A stretch of 64,000 nucleotides of DNA, from NCBI RefSeq assembly GCF_024494575.1, contig NZ_JANHDO010000001.1, positions 992,001 to 1,056,000 of the forward strand, given 5' to 3'. Each line of letters starts with the position of its first letter. Position 1 is the stretch's first letter. Under the pieces are notes generated by a model that searched no databases, was not told where the DNA came from, and saw only the letters and a list, made by a program, of their open reading frames with translations. The translations under genes were made by a program, and so were the position numbers. The DNA comes from Halorubrum salinum. Its GTDB lineage: Archaea; Halobacteriota; Halobacteria; Halobacteriales; Haloferacaceae. Positions 12,222-20,749 of the stretch are shown one piece after another.

Positions 12222-12892
12222 ATGGCACAGGCGCGCCTCCGTGTCGATCTCCCCGACGGCCCGTGGATCGGCGAAGTCTCCCGGGAGTTTCCTGGGGCGC
12301 AGATACAGGTACTGACAGCCACGCCCGGCGACGGTGCCGGGTTCGCGCTCGTGAAGGTCACCGCCGACGACCTCGACGAGGTTCTTGCGGCGGTCGAGTC
12401 ACACGAGACGATCGAGGAGCTGTCGGTGATGTCGCGGAGCGACGGCGTCGCAACGGTGCAGATCGAAGCGCACGCGCCGCTCCTGATGGCCGCCGCGCGG
12501 CAGGCGGGCGTCCCGTCGAGATGCCGGTAGAGATAGCGAACGGGACGGCACGTATCGACGTCACCGCTCCCCACGAGCGCGTGGCCGAGTTCGGGCGTAT
12601 GCTCCGCGGAGTCGATGCGAACTTCGACGTGGAGTACGTCCAACAGCGGCTGAACCCCGACGAGTTGCTCACGGACCGACAGCGCGAGATACTGCTCGAA
12701 GCCGTCGATCTGGGATACTACGAGGTTCCGCGGACGTGTACGCTGACCGAGGTGGCCGACCACGTGGGTATCCCGAAGTCGACCTGTAGTGAAGTCCTCC
12801 AGCGGGTCGAACGGACGGTCGTGCGGGAGTTCGTCGACGGCCTCCCGCGGACGCCGATCTCGTTCGACGCCGAGACGGCGCGAGACTCTTGA
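12222..12892 (+). pseudogene. Bat-type HTH (HTH-10) transcriptional regulator with a -1 frameshift
   Basis: The ATG at 12222 opens a frame (MAQARLRVDLPDGPWIGEVS) typical of haloarchaeal bacterio-opsin-activator-like regulators, but it stops at 12528-12530. The rest of the protein continues in another frame to 12892: PVEIANGTARIDVTAP, then the HTH-10 segment LLTDRQREILLEAVDLGYYEVPR and LTEVADHVGIPKSTCSEVLQR. The switch lies near GTCCCGTCGAG at 12510-12520; one extra G would restore a continuous protein of about 223 residues reading GVPVEMPVEIANG. A true pseudogene, a sequencing error, or separate translation from the ATG at 12521 are the options. It follows the aldehyde dehydrogenase gene by about 100 nt. 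Confidence 0.8.
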
Positions 12893-12904
12893 TGCGGCTC
12901 GGTC

Positions 12905-12967
12905 CTCGTCTCCGACGATCCTCAGTCGTCGTTTGTCGCGATCCTCAGTCGTCGTCTCCGACGATCC
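12905..12967. repeat. Short imperfect duplication at the 3' end of norZ
   Basis: CGATCCTCAGTCGTCGT occurs at 12916-12932 and again at 12939-12955, and CGTCTCCGACGATCC occurs on either side (about 12907 and 12953). The inner copy contains the norZ stop codon, so the last codons of norZ have been duplicated into the space behind it. It looks like local slippage. Confidence 0.6.
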
Positions 12968-15236
12968 CCTCGGCGACGGCCATGTCTTCGACGCTCGGAT
13001 CGTCGGCGGACTGCCGGAGGACGAACCGCTTGCGGAGGAGGTCGGCGGCGTAGATCACCGTCCCGACGATGATCAGCGTGTCGCCGGGGAGCCGCGCCCA
13101 GAACAGCGTCTGAACGATCGACCGCTCGTAGAAGGCGAGGCTGCGGGCCGCCGCGTACCCCTCGGTGAACGCGACGTCGAGCTGGAGGAATCCGACGGGC
13201 AGCACCGAGACGAACACCATGAGCGCCAGCCCGACGTTCCAACACCAGAACGACGCGCGGAGCCACGAGCCGTCCCAGCGCTCGGGGTCGATCGACAGCT
13301 GGAGCATGTACGCGACCATCCCGAGCGCGAGGAATCCGAAGGCTCCGAACATCGCGGCGTGGGCGTGGCCCACCGTGAGGTAGGTGCCGTGCTCGTAGTA
13401 GTTGACGAGCGGGAGGTTGATGAAGAAGCCGAGGACGCCGGCACCGACGAAGTTCCAGACCCCGCTCGCGACGATGAACATGAACGGGAGCGTGTACGGG
13501 AATCCGTCGCCGGCGGTCATCGCCCGGTACTGGCCGATCGCCTCGTAGAGGATGAAGATCAGCGGGAGCAGCTCTAAGGTCGAAAAGACGCTCCCGATCG
13601 GCACCCAGTAGTCGGGCATCCCGATCCACCAGTAGTGGTGTGAGACGCCGATCACGCCGGTGCCCATCACGAGGAGCGCCTGCAGCATCACCGCCTTCTC
13701 GGCGCTGCGCCGCGTGAGGAGGTTCATCGACACCAAGGTGAGCCCGATGATCGCGACGATGAAGAACTCGAAGGCCCCCTCGACCCACATGTGGACCACC
13801 CACCATCGCCAGAACTCGGTGACGGCGATGTTGGTCGTGGGCGTGAACAGGAACCCGGCGAGGAAGAGCAGAGTGATGGATCCCCCGGCGTAGAGGATCA
13901 TGTGCGCGAGCCCGTAGACCGGCTCGCGGTCGAGAAGCGGCTTGAGTCCCCGAATCGCCAACACGGCCCACAACAGGAACCCGGCGAGCAGGCCGCCCTG
14001 CCACACCTTCCCGACCTCCAGGTATTCGAGCCCCTCGTTGCCGAGAAGCCACCAGAGCTGACCGTCGAAGTAGCCGTTCGCGCCGAGCCAGATCCCCCCC
14101 ATGCCGCCCCCGACGACCACGACGAGCGCGCCGAGCAGGACGTTCACGTACCGGCTCTGGTTGGTCGGCTCGTGGCCGGTCAAAAGCGGCGGGAGGAAGA
14201 GCCCAGCGCCGAGCCACGTCGACGCGATCCACAGGATTCCCAGGTCGATGTGCCACGTCTTCGCGATGGAGAAGGGGAGGAGCTGGAGGATGTGGACGCC
14301 GAACAGCTCTTCTATCCCGAAGAACCCGGCCCGTTCGATGTAGAAGTGCGCCAGTAAGCCGCCGAGTAACACCTGTGCGAGGAACAATCCGGCGGCGACC
14401 GGAACGAACCGGAGCGCCGCGCGCTGGCTCGGGAACACGCTCACGTCGCCCGGTTCCGGGACCGATATTCCCGCCGCCGACGGCTCCGGAAGCTTCACCG
14501 ACTTGTAAAGGAGGATGGCGGCCCCGGCCGCGCCGACGAGGAGCACCATCGCGACCACGCTCCAGATCATCGCGGCTCCCGTGGCGTCGTTGCCGGCGGG
14601 GGGCGAGTAGGGCCACTCGTTCGTGTAGGAGTTGTCGCTGCCGGGTCGGTCGGTGTGCGAGAACCACGCGGTCCACAGCGCGAAGTCGGCGAACTCCCGA
14701 GCCTCCTCCGGCGACTGTATCATGTCCTCGGGCACGCCCCGGGCGTGGTCACCCTCGTGGTACCGCTCGACGTACGTCTCGGTCACCCGCTCGTGGGCGT
14801 ACGCCTCGGCGGCGGAGTATTCGACGGTGTCGCTCCCGTCGTGCGCCTCGTCGAGGTCCTCGCGGACGGTCTGGGCCACCGCCGCTCGCTCGGCGGAGTC
14901 GAGGGCGTCGTAGGCGGCACCGTACTCCTCTCGCGCGTAGTAGTCGCGCATGTGCTGGGCTTTCAACTCCAGCGTCTCGGCGGTGTAGTCCTCGCCGTAG
15001 TACGCGCCGTTGCCGAGTATCGACCCGTGGTTCATCAGGCCGTACTGCTGGAACGCCGCCTTCCCGTCTCTGATCTCGCCATCGGTGACGATCGCCTCTC
15101 CGTCGGGCCCGACGACCTCCTCGGGGATCGGCGGGGCCTCTTGGTACGCGAGCCACGCGCCGGCACCCATGACGACCAGATTCAACAGGAACGCCGCGAC
15201 GATTACCTTCGCTATCGTCTTCCGTGTGAGTTGCAT
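12945..15236 (-). CDS. norZ: Single-subunit nitric oxide reductase (quinol-type)
   Basis: A 763-residue integral membrane enzyme that reduces two NO to N2O, taking electrons from quinol. The soluble N-terminal part (about residues 35-215, containing KAAFQQYGLMNHGSILG) precedes some 13 further membrane segments of the haem-copper oxidase fold. Metal ligands are visible: low-spin haem His329 (TWHID) and His626, FeB His482 with Glu486 (HMWVEGAFEF), His533-His534 (VSHHYWW), and haem b3 His624 (GHAHAAMFGAFG). The start at 15236 (MQLTRKTIAKV) leads directly into the first membrane helix; an in-frame codon further up is less likely. Standalone norZ without other denitrification genes here suggests NO detoxification or a split pathway. 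Confidence 0.93.
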   Translation of the reverse strand: MQLTRKTIAKVIVAAFLLNLVVMGAGAWLAYQEAPPIPEEVVGPDGEAIVTDGEIRDGKAAFQQYGLMNHGSILGNGAYYGEDYTAETLELKAQHMRDYYAREEYGAAYDALDSAERAAVAQTVREDLDEAHDGSDTVEYSAAEAYAHERVTETYVERYHEGDHARGVPEDMIQSPEEAREFADFALWTAWFSHTDRPGSDNSYTNEWPYSPPAGNDATGAAMIWSVVAMVLLVGAAGAAILLYKSVKLPEPSAAGISVPEPGDVSVFPSQRAALRFVPVAAGLFLAQVLLGGLLAHFYIERAGFFGIEELFGVHILQLLPFSIAKTWHIDLGILWIASTWLGAGLFLPPLLTGHEPTNQSRYVNVLLGALVVVVGGGMGGIWLGANGYFDGQLWWLLGNEGLEYLEVGKVWQGGLLAGFLLWAVLAIRGLKPLLDREPVYGLAHMILYAGGSITLLFLAGFLFTPTTNIAVTEFWRWWVVHMWVEGAFEFFIVAIIGLTLVSMNLLTRRSAEKAVMLQALLVMGTGVIGVSHHYWWIGMPDYWVPIGSVFSTLELLPLIFILYEAIGQYRAMTAGDGFPYTLPFMFIVASGVWNFVGAGVLGFFINLPLVNYYEHGTYLTVGHAHAAMFGAFGFLALGMVAYMLQLSIDPERWDGSWLRASFWCWNVGLALMVFVSVLPVGFLQLDVAFTEGYAAARSLAFYERSIVQTLFWARLPGDTLIIVGTVIYAADLLRKRFVLRQSADDPSVEDMAVAEGIVGDDD

Positions 15237-15337
15237 CGTCGGAGCGTTGTCGCCTGACGGACAACCGATTTCGTGCCAACATGTTCGGACGCCGCTCCCG
15301 GAAGCCGAGAGCGTCTTGGCGCCCGACCACCCCTTGA

Positions 15338-15350
15338 ACAATATAAGGTC
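15338..15350. promoter_or_regulatory. AT-rich promoter patch between norZ and the small divergent gene
   Basis: The sequence ACAATATAAGGTC is the only clear TATA-like patch in the 170-bp divergent space between norZ (start 15236) and the small gene (start 15407). It could serve either direction with a short 5' leader. No further operator is evident to me. Confidence 0.4.
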
Positions 15351-15406
15351 TCGTTATCACCCCGTGCGAAGCGTTAATGCGGCGTTCGCTGCAATCGGGC
15401 GTCAAC

Positions 15407-15532
15407 ATGAGTGACCGTGACACGATGAAAGACGTCTCGCACACAGCACCGAACGACACTTCGGCTCACACCGTCTGGGAGCGAGGGCGCGTCCCGGGGG
15501 AAGCGGAGGAAGCGGAAGAAGAGGAAGAATAG
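15407..15532 (+). CDS. Very small acidic protein (41 aa) divergent from norZ
   Basis: An ATG frame of 42 codons gives a 41-residue protein: a short mixed N-terminal part (MKDVSHTAPND), a central HTVWERGR, and a tail of almost only Glu and Ala (EAEEAEEEEE). The frame has haloarchaeal codon choice and a clear start after TCAAC. It is too short for most gene finders. I do not recognise a named family. The divergent position opposite norZ raises the possibility of a link with NO stress, which is inference only. Confidence 0.5.
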   Translation: MSDRDTMKDVSHTAPNDTSAHTVWERGRVPGEAEEAEEEEE

Positions 15533-15584
15533 CGGTCTCACCCGCCGGCTCCCGCGTTGCCTTCTTATCTCCTTCGAGCCGCGG

Positions 15585-16532
15585 TCAGTCGTCGCGATCC
15601 CCGTCACGCGGCGGTGCGTCCGGGTCTGGTGGGTCGGCGGGCGGCTCGCGCCCGATCATCGCGCGGAGCGACGACCACGCCTCGCTGCGGTCTGCTCCCT
15701 TCGAGATCTGCACGCCGTCGAACGTCGCCGTCGGGTGCCGGGTCTCGGGTCCGAGGTGGTCCATGTGCGCGGCGACCCACGTGAACCCGCCAGCGAACAC
15801 CGTCAAGACGGCGAACGTGGCCCACAGTTCCGTCGGAGAGAGCCCGACCGCGCCGGTCACCACCCCCGCGACGACGTAGACGAACGCGAGGAAGACCAAG
15901 AGGACGGTCACGGTCGCGAGCAGGTCGTTAACGGCCATGACGCGGGCGTTGTAGTCGATCCACTCGGCGTAGCTGCGCAGCAACCGCTCGTCGAAGCTGG
16001 CCGGCGTCTCGTCGCACCTGTCCGGCGTCTCGTCGTGCGGGTCGTCGTCCGTGACCGCGTCGGCCGACGACGCGTCGGTCACCGGTCCGTTCTCGCCGTC
16101 GGCGCGTGCGCGTTCCGCGGCGATCAGGGCGTCGACGTCGGCGATGGTGAGTCCGCCGCGGAGGTCGGAGGCGGTGTACGTGACGGCCGCCAGCCCGGTC
16201 GAGACGAGCAGGATCGCGCCCCCCGCGAGCGTGAATGGGTTGAGGAACCCGCCGAGGTCGAACTCGGTCTGCACGACGATCGACCCGCCCGTGACGACGA
16301 TCCCGATGAGAACCAGGTTCGCCTTGAGGATCTCGATGGCCTTGGTGTCGATCTCGCGGAGCCGCTCGACCTGATGGGAGAACGTCGTGCGCAGCTCCTC
16401 GCGGGCCGTCGCCGCGACCGCGGGATCGATGTCGGTTTCCCGCTCGGTGTCGCCCCCGCGTCCGGCGGTGCCGCGGCGGTCAGCGCCATCCCCGCCGTCA
16501 GCGGCTTCCACCGTCTCCCCGGCGTCGGTCAT
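15585..16532 (-). CDS. Four-TM membrane protein with a SLATT/PycTM-like helix arrangement
   Basis: A 315-residue protein. An acidic disordered N-terminus (1-40) precedes a cytoplasmic helix running into the first TM pair (SHQVERLREIDTKAIEILKANLVLIGIVVTGG). An acidic linker (about 145-185) is followed by a second TM pair (LLATVTVLLVFLAFVYVV and LWATFAVLTVFAGGFTWVA) and a polar tail. The D-x-K-A-x-x-I-L-x-x-N motif running into a membrane hairpin resembles the helical membrane effectors of the SLATT/PycTM type, but this is a weak resemblance. No nucleotide cyclase is next to it. Function unknown. Confidence 0.6.
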   Translation of the reverse strand: MTDAGETVEAADGGDGADRRGTAGRGGDTERETDIDPAVAATAREELRTTFSHQVERLREIDTKAIEILKANLVLIGIVVTGGSIVVQTEFDLGGFLNPFTLAGGAILLVSTGLAAVTYTASDLRGGLTIADVDALIAAERARADGENGPVTDASSADAVTDDDPHDETPDRCDETPASFDERLLRSYAEWIDYNARVMAVNDLLATVTVLLVFLAFVYVVAGVVTGAVGLSPTELWATFAVLTVFAGGFTWVAAHMDHLGPETRHPTATFDGVQISKGADRSEAWSSLRAMIGREPPADPPDPDAPPRDGDRDD

Positions 16533-16636
16533 TACCGTCGCGTTCGTCGACCGGTCCCCTAAGGATACCGGCGAGCGTTCTCGCCGGCGATAACCGCGGA
16601 GGTGGGTTTAACCCGACAGAGGGTCGATCGCGACGC

Positions 16637-17680
16637 ATGATCGAGGTGGCGGGCCTACGGAAGACGTACGGGGAGTTCGCCGCCGTCGTCGACAGCACGT
16701 TCTCCGTCGGAGAGGGAGAGGTCTTCGGCATCGTCGGCCCGAACGGAGCGGGGAAGACGACGACGCTCAAGGTGCTCTCCGGGCTCGTCGAGCCGACCGA
16801 CGGCGACGTGACGGTCGCCGGCTTCGACTCCGACGACCCCGAGATGCGGCGGCGGCTCGGCTTCCTCCCGGAGGAGTCGCCGCTGTACGAGGAGATGACG
16901 CCGCGGTCGTACCTCCGGTTTTTCGCCGACCTCTACGACGTGCCGGGGGACGTCGCGGACGAGCGGATCGAGTCCGCGCTCGACCGGCTCCAGCTCGACC
17001 ACCGCGAGCGCCGGCTCGGCGACATGTCGAAGGGGATGAAACGCAAGGTCGCCATCGCGCGGTCGCTCGTCAACGACCCGGACGTGCTCGTGTACGACGA
17101 GCCGGCCTCGGGGCTCGACCCGGTGACGACGGACTCCGTGCTGCAGTTCACCCGCGAGCTTCGCGAGGCCGGAAAGACGGTCGTGTTCTCCGCGCACAAC
17201 CTCTATCACGTCGAGTCCGTCTGCGACCGCGTCGTCGTGATGAACGAGGGGCGAATCGTCGCTCGCGGGAGCGTCGACGGGATCCGCGAGCGGCACGGAG
17301 AGACGACCTACCACGTGTTCTCCGACGTCGCGCCGAGCCGAACCGACGCGCTCGCCGACCTCGCGGACGGTGAAGCGAGCGGCCTCGCGGACGACGAGGC
17401 GGGCGAGTCGGACGCCTCGCCGGCGCTCACGGTCGAGGTCGGCGACCGGTTCCGGACCGCGGTGCCGACGATGGCGGCGGTCGAGGCGGTCCGCGACGCG
17501 GTGACGGCCGCGGGCGGCGAGGTGGTCGACATCCGCACGCGCGAGCCGAGCCTCGAAGACGTCTTCCTCGACATCGTCGGCCGCCCGATGCCGGGGCGGT
17601 ACACGGCCGGCACCGGCGACGGTTCCGCGGACGAAGAGACCGGCGGGCAGACGCCGAACGAACCGGAGGGGGCCGAGTGA
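16637..17680 (+). CDS. ABC transporter ATP-binding protein (ABC-2 exporter)
   Basis: A 347-residue ATPase that powers the two permeases encoded directly after it. Walker A is GPNGAGKTTTLK (about 36-47), the signature is DMSKGMKRKVAIAR (a common MSKG variant of LSGGQ), Walker B is LVYDEPASGLDP, and the H-loop is FSAHNLY. After the NBD (about 240 residues) there is a further domain of the NatA/CcmA type ending SLEDVFLDIVGRPM and an acidic tail. Its TGA overlaps the GTG of the next gene by 4 nt, so the three genes form one operon. Confidence 0.92.
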   Translation: MIEVAGLRKTYGEFAAVVDSTFSVGEGEVFGIVGPNGAGKTTTLKVLSGLVEPTDGDVTVAGFDSDDPEMRRRLGFLPEESPLYEEMTPRSYLRFFADLYDVPGDVADERIESALDRLQLDHRERRLGDMSKGMKRKVAIARSLVNDPDVLVYDEPASGLDPVTTDSVLQFTRELREAGKTVVFSAHNLYHVESVCDRVVVMNEGRIVARGSVDGIRERHGETTYHVFSDVAPSRTDALADLADGEASGLADDEAGESDASPALTVEVGDRFRTAVPTMAAVEAVRDAVTAAGGEVVDIRTREPSLEDVFLDIVGRPMPGRYTAGTGDGSADEETGGQTPNEPEGAE

Positions 17681-19638
17681 TCGACCGGCTCCGGAGGACG
17701 CTCCGGGTCGCCAGATGGGAGACCGCCCGCGCCGGCGGGGGCGTCGACCGCCGAACCCTGCTCGCGGCGCTCGCGCTCCTCCTCGTCGTGGGCGGCTTGG
17801 TCGGCGGCGGCCTCGCGGCCGGCGTCGTCGGGCTCGACGTCGACCGCGACGTCTACCGGGTCGCGGTCGACGACGGCTCGCCGTACGCCGACGCGGTCGA
17901 GTCTGCACCCGCGCTTACCGCAGTTCCCGTCGATGGCGCGTCGCTCGGCACCTCGGCGGATCTGATCGTCCGAGACGTCCGCGGCGTTCCGAGAGACGAC
18001 GGGACGATCGGGGGGACGGCCGGAGGCGATTCGACCGTCGTCGGCGTCGTGGTCAGCGCCAGCGACACGGAGAAGGGCGCGGCCGCTGCGGCCGAGTTTC
18101 GGGAGGCCGTCGAGGCGCACAACGAGCGGCTGATGGCCGACGAGGCGAACGAGACGGCGGCGTTCCCGATCGCGGTCACGCTCAGGTACGTGAGCCGAAC
18201 GAGCGGGGTCGACGGCGGAGCGACGCTCGGCGGAGGGGGATCGACGGACGGAACCGCGGGAGACGGAGCGACCGGCGGCGGTGGCACCTCCGACGGCGGG
18301 ACGGCTGGCGGAGACGGGTCCGACTCGACGGGTGCGGTCGCTGCCGGCGGCGACGGCGGTGACGGCGACGACGGCGGCCTCGCGGTCCCCTCGATCGGAG
18401 GCGGGACGTTCGGTGCCGCCACGGTCGGCTCGCCGGGATCGATCTCCCCGCCGTTCCCGTTCGTCTCCCTTCTGCTTGCCTTCGTCTTCCTCGTGCCGAT
18501 GAACTTCCTCATTCAGGCGTACGGATCCTCCATCCTCGACGAGCGGACGAACCGCCGCGGCGAGCCGCTCCTCGTCACGCCGCTGTCGCCGGTCGAAATC
18601 GTCGCCGGCAAGACCCTCCCGTACGTCGCGCTCGCGGCGGCGGTCACGACGCTCATCGCCCTCGCGGTCGGCGGCGGTCCGCTCTCCGTCGTCGCCGTGT
18701 TCCCGGTCGCACTGGCGTTCCTCGGGGCGACGTTCGTCGGCGCGATGTTCGCGCGGTCGTTCAAGGAGCTCACGTTCGTCACGGTCGGCGTGAGCGTCCT
18801 GCTCACGACCTACGCGTTCGTCCCCGCTATCTTCACCAACGTCACGCCGGTCGCGCTCGTCTCGCCGCTCACGCTCGTCGTCTTCGACCTGCAGGGCGAA
18901 GCCGTCTCCGCCGGCGACGTGCTATTCGCGACGACGCCGATGTCGATCGGGGCCGGGCTCCTGTTCGCGCTCGGGCTCGGCGTCTACCGCGAGGAGGACA
19001 TGTTCACGCAGAAGCCGGTCGGACGGAAGTTCCTCGACGCGCTGGCGGTGCGGCTCGCACCGGTCGGCGGCGACGCTCACCGGGGGCGCGGGGCGGGAGC
19101 GCGGGGCCGCCTCCGCGCGCTCGCTCCGGTGGCGCTTCTCACCGCCTGTGCGATACCCTTCGTGTTCGTCGCGGAACTCATGGCCGTCGCGCTGCTCTTC
19201 GCGCTGCCCGTTACCGTCTCGATCCCCGTCTTGCTCGTCACGATCGCCTTCATCGAGGAAGTCGCGAAGAGCGTCCACCTCTACGCCGGGTTCGAGCGCG
19301 GCGTCTTCGCCCGGACCGACCGGGTCGCCGTCGCGGTCGGCGCGGCCTCCGCCGTCGGCTTCTTCCTCGCCGAGAAGGCCACCGCGGTCGTGCAGGCCGT
19401 CGGACTCACGGAGCTGTACGTGGGCCGCGCCGCCTTCGGGAGCGTCGCCGGCGTCGGGGGACTGTCCGTTCCCGTGCTGGTCGCGCTGGCGTTCGCGCCG
19501 CTCGCGCTCCACGGCGTCACGACGGCCGTGACCGCGGTGGGAGCGAGCCGCGGCCGGACCCGGTACGTCCTGACGCTCGCGCTGGCGACGCTGCTTCACG
19601 CGGCGTACAACTTCGCGGTGGTGAGCGTCCATGGGTAG
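17677..19638 (+). CDS. ABC-2 type permease fused to a PrsW-like intramembrane protease domain
   Basis: A 653-residue two-part membrane protein. Residues 1-450 form an ABC-2 permease: TM1 (28-50), a large external domain containing a Gly/Ser/Asp-rich linker (about 176-240), then five or more TMs (260-435). Residues 480-653 form a second membrane domain with PrsW-family features: FIEEVAKSV (Glu527, Glu528, Lys531), FFLAEKA (Glu566), LHGV (His612) and LLHAAYN (His641), the set expected of this metallo-type intramembrane protease family. The GTG start at 17677 overlaps the previous stop; the stop overlaps the next ATG. The likely role is export coupled to membrane proteolysis; the substrate is unknown. 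Confidence 0.82.
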   Translation: MIDRLRRTLRVARWETARAGGGVDRRTLLAALALLLVVGGLVGGGLAAGVVGLDVDRDVYRVAVDDGSPYADAVESAPALTAVPVDGASLGTSADLIVRDVRGVPRDDGTIGGTAGGDSTVVGVVVSASDTEKGAAAAAEFREAVEAHNERLMADEANETAAFPIAVTLRYVSRTSGVDGGATLGGGGSTDGTAGDGATGGGGTSDGGTAGGDGSDSTGAVAAGGDGGDGDDGGLAVPSIGGGTFGAATVGSPGSISPPFPFVSLLLAFVFLVPMNFLIQAYGSSILDERTNRRGEPLLVTPLSPVEIVAGKTLPYVALAAAVTTLIALAVGGGPLSVVAVFPVALAFLGATFVGAMFARSFKELTFVTVGVSVLLTTYAFVPAIFTNVTPVALVSPLTLVVFDLQGEAVSAGDVLFATTPMSIGAGLLFALGLGVYREEDMFTQKPVGRKFLDALAVRLAPVGGDAHRGRGAGARGRLRALAPVALLTACAIPFVFVAELMAVALLFALPVTVSIPVLLVTIAFIEEVAKSVHLYAGFERGVFARTDRVAVAVGAASAVGFFLAEKATAVVQAVGLTELYVGRAAFGSVAGVGGLSVPVLVALAFAPLALHGVTTAVTAVGASRGRTRYVLTLALATLLHAAYNFAVVSVHG

Positions 19639-20692
19639 CCGCCTGACGGTCGCCGGCCGCGAGCTTGCGGGGCTGCGCGCGGAGAAGACGATCCTGCTCG
19701 CGATCGGCATCCAGCTGTTCATCGCGGCGTTCTCGTCGTTCCTCGTCGTCGGGCTGGTCTCCATGTACGACCCCGGCGCGCTCGACGCCGCGGAGATAGA
19801 GGTGGCCGCGAGCGGCGACGCGGTCGACGGGCTCGAACGGGCCGCCGCCGACGTCGAAGGCGTCGGCGTCACGACGTACGTGGACGCGGGTGCCGCCCGG
19901 GACGCGTTCGACCGCAACGCCGCCGACGCGGTGGCGGTCGCGAACCGGGTCGACGCGGGGGACGGCGGCGGCGACCGGATCGCGGTACGGGTCACCGCGC
20001 CGGACGCCACGGTCGAGACGACCGTCCTCGTCGTCCAGCTTCGCGAAGTGTTGCGCGCCTACGAGCTCGACGAGCGCAGGGACCGCGCCGCGTACCTCAC
20101 CGAGTCGCCGCTTCCACTGCCGGCGCAGAGCGGCTCAAGCCCGTACTTCACGTTCACGTACACCGTGTTGATCCCGGTGTTGGTGTTCCTGCCCGTGTTC
20201 ATCTCCGGGTCGCTCGTCGTCGACTCGATCACGGAGGAGATCGACGAGGGGACGCTCGAACTCCTCCGCGTCGCGCCCGTGACGCTCGGCGAGATCATCG
20301 ACGGGAAGGCGCTCGCGGCGGTCGCCATCGCCCCCGCACAGGCGCTGTTGTGGCTGCTGTTGCTCCGCGCGAACGACACGCCCGTCGCCAACGTTCCCAC
20401 GATACTCGTCTTGATGACCGCGCTCACGGCGCTCGTCGTCGCGCTGGCCGTCGCCATCTCGGCGCTCGCGCCCGACCGCCGCGCCGCGCAGTTCCTCTAC
20501 TCGATCGGCGTCCTCGCGCTCTTCGGCGGCGCGACGGCCATGGCCGGCGGCCCAGCGAACGCGGTCGCACGGCTCGCTATCGACAGCGCGGACGCGACGA
20601 CCACGGCGCTCGTCGTCGCGTACGCGGCCATCGCCGCGGTCGCCTACGTCGGGGTGAGGTGGATCGTCGCCGAGAACGGGTTCGACCGGTGA
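19631..20692 (+). CDS. ABC-2 type permease
   Basis: A 353-residue permease partner of the same exporter. TM1 (TILLAIGIQLFIAAFSSFLVVGL) is followed by an external domain of about 130 residues, then a block of five TMs (YFTFTYTVLIPVLVFLPVF onward), with the ABC-2 coupling segment DEGTLELLRVAPVTLGEIIDGKA. The ATG at 19631 lies 8 nt inside the previous gene. It ends 58 bp before the convergent threonine aldolase gene. The two permeases probably act as a heterodimer on the ATPase encoded at 16637. Confidence 0.88.
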   Translation: MGSRLTVAGRELAGLRAEKTILLAIGIQLFIAAFSSFLVVGLVSMYDPGALDAAEIEVAASGDAVDGLERAAADVEGVGVTTYVDAGAARDAFDRNAADAVAVANRVDAGDGGGDRIAVRVTAPDATVETTVLVVQLREVLRAYELDERRDRAAYLTESPLPLPAQSGSSPYFTFTYTVLIPVLVFLPVFISGSLVVDSITEEIDEGTLELLRVAPVTLGEIIDGKALAAVAIAPAQALLWLLLLRANDTPVANVPTILVLMTALTALVVALAVAISALAPDRRAAQFLYSIGVLALFGGATAMAGGPANAVARLAIDSADATTTALVVAYAAIAAVAYVGVRWIVAENGFDR

Positions 20693-20749
20693 ACCGCGGC
20701 GGGACGGCTACCGGTCACGATCCGCGGACTGCGCGTTGCGATCCGCGAC

